Below are positions 11,115 through 21,860 of a DNA stretch of 64,000 nucleotides, piece by piece. Position 1 is the stretch's first letter. Every line of letters starts with the position of its first letter. The DNA is from Hyaloscypha bicolor E (taxonomy: Eukaryota; Ascomycota; Leotiomycetes; Helotiales; Hyaloscyphaceae): NCBI RefSeq assembly GCF_002865645.1, contig NW_020194512.1:3451183-3515182 (forward strand), given 5' to 3'. The notes below the pieces were generated by a model that worked only from the letters and a program-made list of their open reading frames with translations, was not told the DNA's origin and ran no database searches. The translations under genes were made by a program, and so were the position numbers.

Positions 11115-14095
11115 ATATAATAGCCGGTGCTTCTTTTATATACTTTACTTATAGTCGGAATAAGTAAGTATCTTATTTAATTAAATATTCTATTAAGATT
11201 TTAGCCGATTCTTGATTTTTAATATATATTATATATAAAATCAAGTATATTTATAATAGAATTTAAGGATACTAGTTATAAAAAATAAAAAGCTATCTAG
11301 AACTATCTAAAATTAGTATTTGCTTATATATTATTAATTGAGTCTATATTACTTTCTATATCTAAAGAGTCTGAAATAATAAAGAGAGATAAACTTGAGT
11401 CTATATATTTTTTCATTTTCTTCTTTTAATACTTCCGTTTAATTATATTAATTACTATATCCTTATTTCTATTAATATTAATAAAGGTATTTAGTGCCTT
11501 TAGCTAATCGGGAACTAGATTACTAAGAAATACTATAAGCTAGTAAATTATAAGCTATAAATTAGGGTAAAAGTTCTTTTTATAATAAGCTTATTTAATA
11601 ATTATAGGGTATTTATTAGGTTTATAAATTAGTATTATATCCTCTACTAGAATTAGCTTATTCTTTAGTTAATACTCTATAATTCTAGTTAGTCTAGCTT
11701 TCTTATTCTTATAAGCTTAAATCCCGGTATTCTTAAGCTAATTTTTAGCTCGATTTATAATAGTAATAAGCTTCTTTTTAGCTTTATAAAAAGCTTCTCT
11801 ATTATCTTTCTCCTTCTTCTCTTTAATCTCTATATAAAGCTCTATTATACTAATAGATAGCCCTTTCTTATATAAGCTTTTATAAAACTTTGTCTTATAA
11901 TTATACTTCTTATAAAGCTTTATTTAGAAAACCTGGTATTCTATTATTTAAAGATAATTCTTTTATAATTAAATATTAACTTTTTAAACTATAGGTATTT
12001 AAGTTTCCTTTAAATTTTCTGAAAATATAATAGAATTATAATCTATAAGTACTTTAAGAATTATAGCTATATTCTATATTTTATTAGAGTAAATAGATAA
12101 TAAAGAGAAAAGATCTAAGCTTTCTTCTATTTTAACCTCCTTAATTAATCTCTTTTTCTTTTCGTATAATTATATTCTTTTAATTCTAACTTTATAACTA
12201 ATAGACTATATACTAGAATTCTTAAAAGCGTTCTTAATTATATATTTTTATATTATTTATATATAAATTAGAATAAGATTATAGAAAAAAAAGGTAATTA
12301 TATATTTAAAATCGAGGAAATAGAGAACTATATAAATTGCTATTTTATAATAATACTTTCAGGAGCGGAATATATTAATATTAAGTAGTTAAAAGATATA
12401 TATTAAGTAAAAGGGAAACTAGAATAGTTTAATATTATATTTCCCGGCCTTTAATTAAAATAATTTATAGATATATAATTTGTAACTATCTAGAAAAAGG
12501 ATTTTCTAAAGTTTATCTAACCTAGTTCTTAAATACTTAATTAAATAATCGAGGTATTTTATAGCTATATTATTATTTATATATTATAATATAGCAGGCT
12601 ATACTTTCCAAAAATTATATTATTTTAGCGGTTTTGAAGTTTTAGTTATATAGTAAAGTCTATAGCCTTTTATATATAACTTATAGAAATTATATAAAAA
12701 AGCTAGTTTTTCTATAGTTCTAGAGAATAATTCCTTCTAAATATTTAATTAATTAAGCTTTTATATACTATATACTATTTATACTTTACTATTTATACTT
12801 TACTATTTATACTTTACTATTTATACTTTACTATTTATACTTTACTATTTATACTTTACTATTTATACTTTACTATTATACTTTACTATTTATACTTTAC
12901 TATTTATACTTTACTATTTATACTTTACTATTATACTTTACTATTTATACTTTTAATTTTATTATTTTACTATTAAGTTATATTTTATATTTTAATATAC
13001 TTTATATAGGTTTTTGTTATATTATAGTTTCTTTCCTATAATATCTAGTAAATATATACTTAATATACTCTATTCTAATTAGGTTTTCTAATATCTAATT
13101 ATCTATAATCTTTTTTCTAGAAGTAATTATAAATAGTAGAAAAGATTTATAACTATTTATATAAATAGTCTCAATTATTATAACTAATTTGTAATTCTTA
13201 AGGCTGGCTATATATAGCTCTTTTATTTCTATAAATATAATTATATACTTACTAGTAAAGTAATTAATATATATTTCTAATTTATTTATATTTAAAATAT
13301 TCTTCTCTTTTATAATATAAAGCTTTTCTAGAATATTATAATATTTCTAAAACTATATTCTAATATCTTTTCTATATAAAATTCGAGTTATATATATATA
13401 ATTAGCTTTATTTTAATTATATAAAGTGTCTTATAATTCTATATCTATATACTAAACCAGCTAGCTAAAAGCAGTAGTTTTAGAGGAGATTTAGCCTATT
13501 TATATTAGCTAAATAGTTCAATTTAGAAGATATATTTATAGCTTAAACTATCTAATATATAGCCTCTAAACTAGCTTCCTATTACTTGTAATAATACTAC
13601 CTAATTACTTCTTTCTATATCTCGTTTAGAATCTTATTATTACTACTATATATATTATAAAGTTCTTAGAAGTTCCTCTTTCTATTATACTTATAGAATA
13701 CCGATTTTCGCAAAGAAGCTTTTTTAATATAATAGATTCTTATAATAGTAATTATTGAATTATTATTATTCTCAAAATACTATTTATAGGCCTTATTAAA
13801 GATAAAGTAGTAATTAGCTTCTATAGTATATAAATAATAAAAATACTTCTAGAATATTTCTCTAATTCTAGTAGAATTAAATAAAGATATATCTATTTTT
13901 GGAATCTTTATATATGAATTAAATAATGAATTAGTTAATAAGTTAAGCCAAATATATAATTACAAGATATGTTTTTAGTAAGAATTATATACAAATTTTA
14001 GGGCCTGTATTTTCTCAATAAGATATTTAGTTAAATGAGACACTTACTTATTCTGACTATAAGCAAAGTATATAGAAGGGGCACTGGCTATTATA
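11115..14095 (-). mobile_element. RIP-degraded DNA transposon with ~80-bp terminal inverted repeats
   Basis: The ends at about 11115-11210 and 13990-14095 are inverted copies of one another: the complement of the right end reads ATAATAGCCAGTGCCCC and then a TATACTTTGCTTATAGTC-like run, and the left end has ATAATAGCCGGTGCTTC and then the same run. The right end is less mutated than the left. Between them, minus-strand relic frames are visible: one at about 13900-13400, open apart from a few stops, and one at about 11880-11560 rich in Lys and Glu. This suggests a former transposase read right to left. The family cannot be named from what is left. Confidence 0.55.
12770..12957. repeat. 14-bp AT-rich minisatellite
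   Basis: About 13 head-to-tail copies of the unit CTATTTATACTTTA, two of them shortened by one base (CTATTATACTTTA), lie inside the degraded DNA transposon. There are no spacers and the unit is far too short for a CRISPR. Confidence 0.9.
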
Positions 14096-14159
14096 TCGGA
14101 AAAGGAGGTAGAATTAGGGAGCCACTTATTATAAGCTAGAATAGGCTTAGTAATATTCT

Positions 14160-15610
14160 ATTCTGGAATGTTCTATAAAACGTTCCAGCCGGTATTAATA
14201 GATATTAGGTAATATTAGTAATGGAATGTTCTAATTATTTCAAAATAATAAAGGTAGAGCAAAAATAATAGGGGTAGATTTACTCTACTTATCTTGCCTT
14301 AACTTCCTTCTTGTTTCTTTATTAATACTACTACTTATATAAGAGCCTTTTATTACTTTCTATTCCTTATAATTATACTATATAATAATAATATATTAAA
14401 TAATCCAGCCTCTAGTAATAATTCCCCTATATAGTTTCTTGCTTCTAGTAATTATAATAGCAGAAATAGAGTAATAAAATAAGGCTTAAAGATTAATAAT
14501 TTCCTATATCTTGAGAATTTAAAGCTAAAGAGGAGGAGTGAGGTATAGCAGTAAATAAGTAGATATAGCTAAGATTATTAAAATGCCGAGCTTTAGAAAT
14601 AAGCTTGATTTAAACTATAGCTTAAAACTTTAACTAAAACCAATTTCTTTAGCTAAAACTAATTATATAATACTAGCTATTATAGTAGTAGTTCCCCTAT
14701 ATAGCCTTATAATATATATATTAATAGCAAGTATCTAGCTGGATTTAGTAGCCTAATTAGGCTAGTACTTATATAGAATTATATTCTTTAATTAGAACTA
14801 GTATTTCTATATATCTAATAAAACTCTAGGAAATTATAATAGCGGAATTAATATAATAATTAAAGGTTTAAAGTTTAAAGAATCTTATATATTAGAAAAT
14901 ACTAAGCTATAGAATAAAATAGAGAAAATATTTTAATTTTTAGTATTATTTCACTCAAGTAATTCCGGCTTAGCTTTATTTTATATCTATTTCTAATATC
15001 CTATATTTAGTAGATTATATTCTTATACTAGCTATTATAGAAATATATATAGAAGTTTATAAGCTTTAGAAATAAATATTAATTAGTTTTTTAATAGAAA
15101 CTAGTTCTTGAAATTAATTATACTTCTATACTTTATTTTATATTTTATTTTGAATTCTATTTCTTATTTTAACTACTTATATAATACCCTATTATATTAT
15201 ATATCTTATAGTTATTCTAGTAATTATAAGTGGCTAAATTATACTATAAGCTATTACTAGAAAGAGAATAATAGTAGTAATAATAATAGTAATATAGAGA
15301 TTAGTATAGGAGATTATAGAGAATATAGTAAATATAATAGATATAGTAAAAGTAGTAGAGATAGCTATATAAAATAAGGACGAATTATATAATATAGTAG
15401 AATAAGAAAGACTTCTTATAGTAATAAAGTTACTTATAGTAGTATTATGGCTTAATAAAGGCCTTTCTGAGGTTATATAATAGTTTTTAGCCTCTTAATA
15501 GTATAATTAATAGAAGTCTTTGCAAAATAACGAGAATCTATAGGGATTAGCTTGCTTAGGAACGATTGGAACGTTCCATTACAGCCCGTTCCAGACCCCT
15601 GGAACGAATC
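14160..15610. mobile_element. Composite element: GGAACGTTCC-type ends around an LTR-like repeat
   Basis: The left side (about 14163-14240) and right side (about 15560-15605) carry inverted copies of a motif built on GGAACGTTCC and ATTAC; the left copy is RIP-altered (GGAATGTTCTA) and the right copy is nearly clean. Between them sits an LTR-like unit (14453-15210) homologous to 30797-31445. This looks like a retroelement LTR inserted in a small inverted-repeat transposon. The right end marks the border of the RIP island. Confidence 0.4.
14453..15210. repeat. LTR-like repeat, heavily RIP-mutated copy
   Basis: Homologous in the same orientation to 30797-31445. Landmarks shared by both: ATGCCGAGCTTT, a GGATTT-GTAGCCTAATT-GGCTAGT block, ATTAATTAGTTTGTTTAT, and the end that is CCTGCTATTGTGGGCGCC in the clean copy and CCTATTATATTATATATC here. 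The differences are overwhelmingly C-to-T and G-to-A. No coding sequence is seen. Confidence 0.65.
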
Positions 15611-17446
15611 GGCAGAAACCGATTGGTCCGGAATATCGCCAAGCCTGGGCTAGAAGGTCAATAACCACGTCGAATATTCTTGAGACTGGGGCATTTATTT
15701 CGAGAACCTAGGTTGCTGGCATGTTGTATTGTTCACGAGTTCGTATTTGAGAAAGTTTCCTGGGCGTCTTGAGTTTGGGCGAGAAGGTTACTTGGTTGCA
15801 GCGACTATGAATCTTTTGTGGACCAACTTGATGTGGAATTGTCCCCCGAAGATAATCTTGGGAAGGATTTATATTTATCATCCAGAGGGAACTAGAGGAG
15901 AACCAGGGAGTTTTCTGACATATCTCTTAACTATGACGTCCTTGGCCAGGCATATTAATAACTTGAGGTCTTAAATTGAGGGTCTGGAATACTTTCAATC
16001 AGCCGTTTCGTCAACGTAGACTATGTGGGTGGGTGGTAAGCACCGGTCATTCCGAACCCCGCACACTTTTCTTGGGCTGCGCAAGGGGGGATTTGCCTAA
16101 GCATGGCGCAGAGAAAATTTGCGTCTGTCGTGTAACTTCAGATCTGATAAGCACCACCTGGCCTGGAGATGTGGTGACGAATCACCATCGGCTAGCTAGA
16201 CCTCCTCCGCGGGCTGGAGTTGGCGCGGGGAAACATAATTTTCTCCAGTTACACTTCAAACATTTCAAGTGTTCTCAATCACAAATGTGTTTATAATTAA
16301 TCAGTAACTCTCCGAAACGAGTCCAATCTCTGGTATATAATTACGTTTGGGTTGAAGACTTTGGACTTGTGTTAAGATGTGAAGCTTTGAAGTGTTGTGA
16401 GAAATATTCAACCGCAAGCGAAAGCCTCTGTTTTGGGGAATGGAATCCACCCATTCCATGGCGGCTTTAATCGAGTCATGGTCTCACCTCCTGTTTCTGG
16501 TATTATTGCTCCTTGAATAGACAACGCTTTGGGGATGCGAAGAGTAGTATCGATTTCAGCCTTCTGTTCAGAGGACCAACACCTCAAAGAGTTTACGAAG
16601 CTCAGCTACCTAGATCTTCGAACTGACACATGAACGCTTTTTGGTATGTATTCCCAACGTCAAAAGTTGTATATCGTTTCTAATGCAAGCACCAATCGTT
16701 CTGAACTCGTTTTCCCTTGCCGTTTTTACTGCTTATTTTGCTAGAGCTTCCCTCCAATGGGGTTGAAGTTTCTATACCAAAAGACCAATACTTTGCTGTC
16801 CGCCCATTGTGCTAAATCGCAGTGTCCCTGCTGTCGAACATGGTCGCTTTCGCCGGAAAACCATTCCGTGCGGAACATTTAAGAAGTTTAAGGCACTCCT
16901 GCATTTCATTTAGACAAGACTAAAGTAATCGAATCCTGAGAACTGCTGAAGATTCTCTTGATTCCTTCAAGTGAAATAAATTTGATGTTATAAGGTAGCC
17001 TTGAACTTTGAAGTGTTCAAAGTGAATCTTGCTGCGAAGCGAAAACCTCCTTCAAGCTACTGCGCCCGGCGGAAACTCCATCAAAGAGCCTCCAACTTCG
17101 TGCGACTGAAAATATTTCATTGAACCACGCGCTTTTAAACAGTTTTTAATAGACCGCTCAACGATTTAGGTACTTAGACTCTGCTTTCCCACTTTTGTGG
17201 GCACGACAGAGATCAGGCGATGCACCATCGTGGTCACCTCGGGGGGCTTCGGCAATGGCTGAGAAGTAAATAAAACCCCCAAATTTCTGAAGATGTGCAA
17301 ATTTCATGGGAAAATCACAACACCGCCTTTTTAAATTAGTAATCCACTGTGCATATATCAACGAGTCATAGGTCCCGACTTTCTGCACCCATTCGCCAAT
17401 TACGTCTTAGTTATTGAATCGCCCCGCTGGTCCCCACTTATCGTCA
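15541..17446. other. Gene-free, non-RIP spacer
   Basis: Composition is gene-like, but no open frame has recognisable content or sensible splice structure. Two exact copies of the 11-mer TTTGAAGTGTT occur at 16386-16396 and 17007-17017, each followed some 20 bp later by a similar GC-AAGCGAAA-CCTC segment, so this may be old repeat DNA. The rest presumably includes the promoter of the hydrolase gene that starts at 17447. Confidence 0.6.
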
Positions 17447-18714
17447 ATGACTTCGGATCTCAACTGTGATAACTCTACAAACAATGAACATTACGACAAG
17501 ATGGCGGACTTTTCAAGATTTGGAATTCCTTCAAGGGAATGGCAAGAGCACATCGAGAAGTTTGGTCCTGCACCAGAAACGCCGGTTGGCAAGATGTCTG
17601 CACTGGCTATCCAGAGGTCAACCAATGCCGGCAGAGAAGAAATGTCTGCACAGCAGATGAAGGCCGAAGGTAGAAATTGGGCTATTCTAAATTACACCCT
17701 AGATTTCAGAACTGACATAGAGCTCAGGTCTCTCCTCCAAGGTCGCAGTTCAGACTCTTCTCATCCACGCACGTGACAACTTCTTAATCCCCACCAGAGT
17801 CTACACGCCGAAAGAGACAGGGTCTTCCTTGTCAAACCTACCAATCTATGTCTTCTATCATGGTGGTGGTTTTGTCTATGGAACATTAGACTCTGAGGAT
17901 GCAGCTTGCAGTCGGATCGTTGCGGCGATGGATGTCATTGTGTTCCACATATCGTACCGACATGCGCCACGACATCCATTTCCGGATGCCCATAATGATG
18001 CTCTCGATGCATTCAACTGGATCATTGAGAATGCGGAGGGGTTCGGAGGAGATCTGGGAAATGTCATCGTTGGCGGAGTTTCCGCTGGCGCAAACCTCGC
18101 ATGCCATGTCGTCCTGGCCAGAAACGCCGCGCTCGTACGCGATTATGAAAACCACGAGGGCGCAATCATAAAGGGTCTTGTTCTCGTTACACCGTGGTTG
18201 ATCATCAATGAGGAACATATATCTTATGAAGAGTTTGTGGCGAAAGAGAAGGCATCTCGACTTCAGTGCCTCAACGCACCCGTGGTTTCCAGCAAGGTTC
18301 TTGATTTCTTCGTTGCTTGCATGGGAGAAGGAGTTCACGAAGGCCACGATGTCAACCCTGATGTTGGATTGCTTAGTGGAAAGAAGCTGAGAGGACTGCC
18401 AAGTACTACGATTATGGTCGCTGGTAGCGATCCGCTCAGAGACGAAGGTCTCCTCTTTGCGCAAAATTTGCACCACAACGGGTGAGAATCCCCCCCCATT
18501 TTCTATACACATTCTACCCCAGAGCCTGGTAACCAATATTATTAGGGTTCCTGTTAAAGTTCATGTCTTCGCTGGACTTCCACATGGATTTAGGAGATTT
18601 GTTGACCTTCCATCCAGTCGTCGGTGGGATCAGTTAGTGATTGAAAGCATTAAGTGGTCCCTGAGCAATCAAACAGTAGCAAATGGCATGGATCTTACTT
18701 TCAATGTGGAGTAG
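17447..18714 (+). CDS. alpha/beta-hydrolase, GDXG/HSL-type esterase-lipase
   Basis: Three exons: 17447-17669, 17749-18481 and 18546-18714, with GTAGAA...GCAG and GTGAGA...TTAG introns. The lengths give 374 residues in a continuous frame. The oxyanion-hole motif HGGG is at about residues 112-115, the nucleophile elbow GVSAG has its Ser near 186, the acid lies in GSDPLRDE (about 300), and the catalytic His is in GLPHGF in exon 3. This is the full catalytic set of the hormone-sensitive-lipase-like family, which hydrolyses short-chain or bulky carboxylic esters. There is no signal peptide, so it is probably intracellular. The first in-frame ATG after an upstream stop is 17447; ATG 17501 (MADFSRFG) is an alternative start that would remove 18 residues. 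The natural substrate cannot be told from sequence. Confidence 0.85.
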
Positions 18715-19228
18715 GAGAGCCTTGACAAGGATAGATCGGGGAAGGGAGCCACCCACTCCCATGTGACCAAATCCCTTTCCCTCACCCCGGCTACTGCCGG
18801 TGGTCAAAATATCCTGAGTAGCTGACATGAGGAACCAAAAAGTGTCATTTAGTCTTCTCTCTTGCTTCACTAAGATTACAACTCTTGAGCCAATAAAAGG
18901 CGCTGTCTTCTTTCTTGGTATTTGTTGTTGCATACTAGGCATGTGACCTAAAGCTCAAGTAAAGCAGAATGAGCTCAGAATCGACGACCAGCGCCATTTA
19001 CAGTCGGTTTTGACGTTGCCAGAATTTTAGTCACAGAATTCAATCAGGTGGTATTATCCTCACCGATCCCTAGCTAGAGAGGTTTTGCAGGATAGGGTGA
19101 GGTCAGACGAGGACCTAGTATTTGAATTTCTAGATCTGGTGTAGATCCAAGGAGCATAATTTCCCAGCCCTTCACCCTTCGCTCACATTATTCACAATGA
19201 CTGATTCTACGCTCGTGCCGACATGGCG
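18715..19228. other. Intergenic spacer
   Basis: 3' flank of the hydrolase gene and 3' flank of the tyrosinase relic; nothing else recognisable. Confidence 0.6.
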
Positions 19229-20325
19229 TCATGCATATCTATAACAAAGGAGGTCCGACTCTGTGTTCATCACATCCGATGCACACATATCAGGCGCAAG
19301 TCCACCCATGGGAAGCACATCACTCAAGGATGCAGCATCTTTCGAGCCACCTTTTGCTGTCCCTGTATATTCACTCAATCTCTCAAGCGGGTTTTTATGT
19401 TGCCACTTCCACCAGAGGCGATCCAGTTGGCTAGATCCAGGCTGTTAACATTTTCTACGCATTTCGAGATGGGTCTTGGTGGAGTTACCTATGATGCAAG
19501 AAGAAATCGGATCATTTGGAGCAGTGAAACCCATAAAGTCTCCATGAATACCAGTGGGAATAGCATTGTGCGGACCGTTCTCAAGCGCCAAGAAAAAGCT
19601 CTCAAAGTCTGGTAGACTCAGGATCTTTTCAATGGCAGAGGGCCGAACACCTTCTCCCGGGATACGGCCATGAAGCATTTTCTCATTAAATTTGAACCCT
19701 CGAGAAAAACAATGAACGTGATCATCGCCATCATAAAAGGGAAGCTGGAGATCAGCAAAAGGGCATCGGTGACACAGTGACCGTCAGAGACCGATTCAAG
19801 ACCATTTGTATCTCCATTTCTACCAAATCCAATGGTGTTTGGAAATACTGGAGCGTTTCCTAGATATTCCCTACTGCTGTTAGTTCTGCCGTTTCGCCAT
19901 TTTTGATATATGCATGCCAATCTAGACTCCAGTCCCAGTATCTGTAGGGTGGGTTAGGTTTGCCTGATCTGCGAAAACGGTGGCCCAACTCTCACGTTAA
20001 ACTGCCACTATAACCACAAGTTGTCTTCAGCTCTGCTTCATAGTTGTAAAGAAGTAACCGGTGCCAGGCCAGAAATGCCGCCGAGCGATGAGCTTGTACA
20101 CACAATATCAGCAGCTATAATATATGTTGGGATCTTCCTCTCTATACTCACAATACCCTCCGATTGTTGTATGCAAGTATGGAAAGTCGTTGTACAACGT
20201 GTCTCCCTTGACTTTGCTTAATTTTGACTGCGTCACAGTCATGTACTTTACGGCAGTAATATAATCTCCCTTTTCAAGTTCACTTAAACTCCGCCATTCT
20301 TTCCTGATGGTTGGGTTACTTCAAA
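19229..20325 (-). pseudogene. Tyrosinase (type-3 copper oxidase) pseudogene
   Basis: Read right to left on the minus strand, the order of motifs is that of a fungal tyrosinase (monophenol/o-diphenol oxidase). First comes RKEWRSLS (about 20315), then LYNDFPYLHTTIG, an intron, and HRSAAFLAWHRYFLYNYE (CuA half, about 20030-20090). A second intron precedes YWDWSLDW (about 19940), followed by NAPVF--TIGFG-NGD, GHCVTD, and the CuB half with LENGPHNAIP and APNDP (about 19500). Last are QLDRLWWKWQ and TESDLLCYRY before a TGA at 19229-19231. It is broken: the frame shifts between YWDWSLDW and NAPVF, again by one base right after GHCVTD, and again at the CuB FFLHH motif. Splice sites and the C terminus are preserved, so inactivation looks recent. 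No convincing N-terminal exon is seen. Confidence 0.8.
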
Positions 20326-21860
20326 CGTCGGTCGAATCTGATGGACGAGGAGATTTGGAAGAAGTCCAATCAGTTTTGTGCTTTCTTGCAGCTCTGGGCT
20401 TCGGAGCCGGGTGACGAGAGGGCTCCCATATCAGAATGCTACAGCCAGCACATTCGAAGTCGGTCGTACGCTAAACCAACTCTGCCATTGCTTGATGGGT
20501 TTGTTCATGACTACGAATACTATCAATCCTTTGAGAGACAATCTCAAAGTCTTCAAGCACGTCATTCAACGTTCTCGGCACATGGTCGATCAGGTGAATT
20601 TTCACCTTCAAGTCTCGAAGGACGACACACGTCATTCTCAGCTGGTGGTTCTAGATCTGGAGGAAATGGATATGGGCTTGGAGGCCGGGTACAGTGAGGG
20701 GACATTGAAATTAGCCCGTTTACTAAAACCCTACCAAAATCAGCTATTTTTCACCCTTTTCACCAAGCGGAAACTTTACAACCACACCCGGTGCAAACTT
20801 AGCACTTATTTTCGGTAGAGAATCAAAGCCTGGGAACCCCACTTTTAAATATAATTTAATACATTTAAAGCGCGCATTAAGTTATATAGCTTTAAAAATT
20901 TAGAGGTTTGATTTTCCCAAATCTTCGCTTAATTTTGGTGTAAAATGACGAAAATCAAGGAAGTCTCTTATAATCTAATGAACTATTTCACGAGAACGAG
21001 TTAAATTAAAATACTGAATTGAGTAATTTAAAGGGCTAGTTCGATTTAAGAGATCTGCTAATTGCGATTCTTAATCAGAAGGCGGGGTTATAGTTTTCTT
21101 TTGAAGTGGCTCAGTGAGTTTTGGCTGTAAAAGAGCATTCGGGCTAATTTCAATGTCCTAGTACTGTATCTCGGGAGTCCCTCCAGAGGACTCTTTTGGA
21201 CTCTTGTCACCGCCTCCTCGAGGTGTCGAATGCAGCAATTCTTGTGGGATAGGTTTATCTGTTTCTAGTAGACATCAAGGAGTGAAAATGGTCAGTTTCC
21301 CAAAATGCTGACTCGACTAATCTTTGAGGCAAAATCTCTACAAGATTATCTTTATCAGTGAGAGGTCACATTAGTGAAGGAATATCGAATATCAATAGCG
21401 GGGTGGGTGACGCGGAGGGATCAGTTAGATACTTGAACAAGTGATAATCTAGAGTTTAGATCAGAAGAGAGCCTCGGAGCTCTGCATATTTCGTCTCCTT
21501 TGAATTTTCGAGGGACATTTGATCAGATGTATTGATATATCAGGAGAGGTTATTGGGTATCGGCTGGCTGGAGAATCAAGAATGTACTGAGTGTGTAGGA
21601 AATACAAATGTATGTACGTGCCCCTTATCCAACTGGCGTGCTCGTTCTTTTGTATCTCGCTCCTTCCCTCACGAAGAAGAGTGACTTCATTTGCTTCTTT
21701 GCTCCTGCATTTGCGAGCGAGTTGATACCTTGCTCACGTCTTTCCTCTTTGTGACAACAACCTAGGAGTTCCATTTTGGCTTCTTCTACTTCTCTCTCTT
21801 CTTTGTCTTCTTTCTTCAAACCGAAAACCGCGCACCGCACCCAACAGTTGCACCCCGCTG
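20326..21860. other. Gene-free spacer with one unsupported open frame
   Basis: A plus-strand frame at 20311-20697 (128 codons), overlapped by another in a different frame (20378-20818), has no recognisable domain and overlaps the tyrosinase relic edge. I do not call a gene. The remainder, including an AT-rich patch near 20840-21010, shows nothing identifiable. Confidence 0.5.

Larger units (their letters stand above)
1..15540. repeat. AT-rich RIP-degraded transposon island
   Basis: About 15.5 kb of extremely AT- and TpA-rich DNA with almost no CpG and no open frame of useful length on either strand. Retroelement coding motifs can be recognised in translation only if in-frame stops and Cys/His-to-Tyr, Asp-to-Asn and Gln/Trp-to-stop changes are tolerated, which is the pattern RIP leaves. 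Sub-elements are listed separately. Composition returns to gene-like near 15.54 kb. I see no host gene inside. Confidence 0.9.

Noticed and set aside
12770..12957. Regular repeats that might be taken for a CRISPR array
   Set aside because: Units are 14 bp with no spacers and the DNA is fungal; it is a simple minisatellite.
15729..16296. Two adjacent plus-strand open frames (81 and 106 codons)
   Set aside because: No domain, odd composition, no splice signals linking them; chance frames in spacer DNA.
17886..18536. 216-codon frame antisense to the hydrolase
   Set aside because: Mirror of the real gene, whose catalytic motifs and splice sites are on the plus strand.
20311..20818. Plus-strand frames of 128 and 146 codons right of the tyrosinase relic
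   Set aside because: Two conflicting frames, no recognisable domain, and no start context; could be part of the relic's lost 5' end. Left unannotated.
21625..21840. 71-codon minus-strand frame after the HET stop
   Set aside because: Low-complexity Glu/Lys run, no support; likely the 3' UTR of the HET gene.
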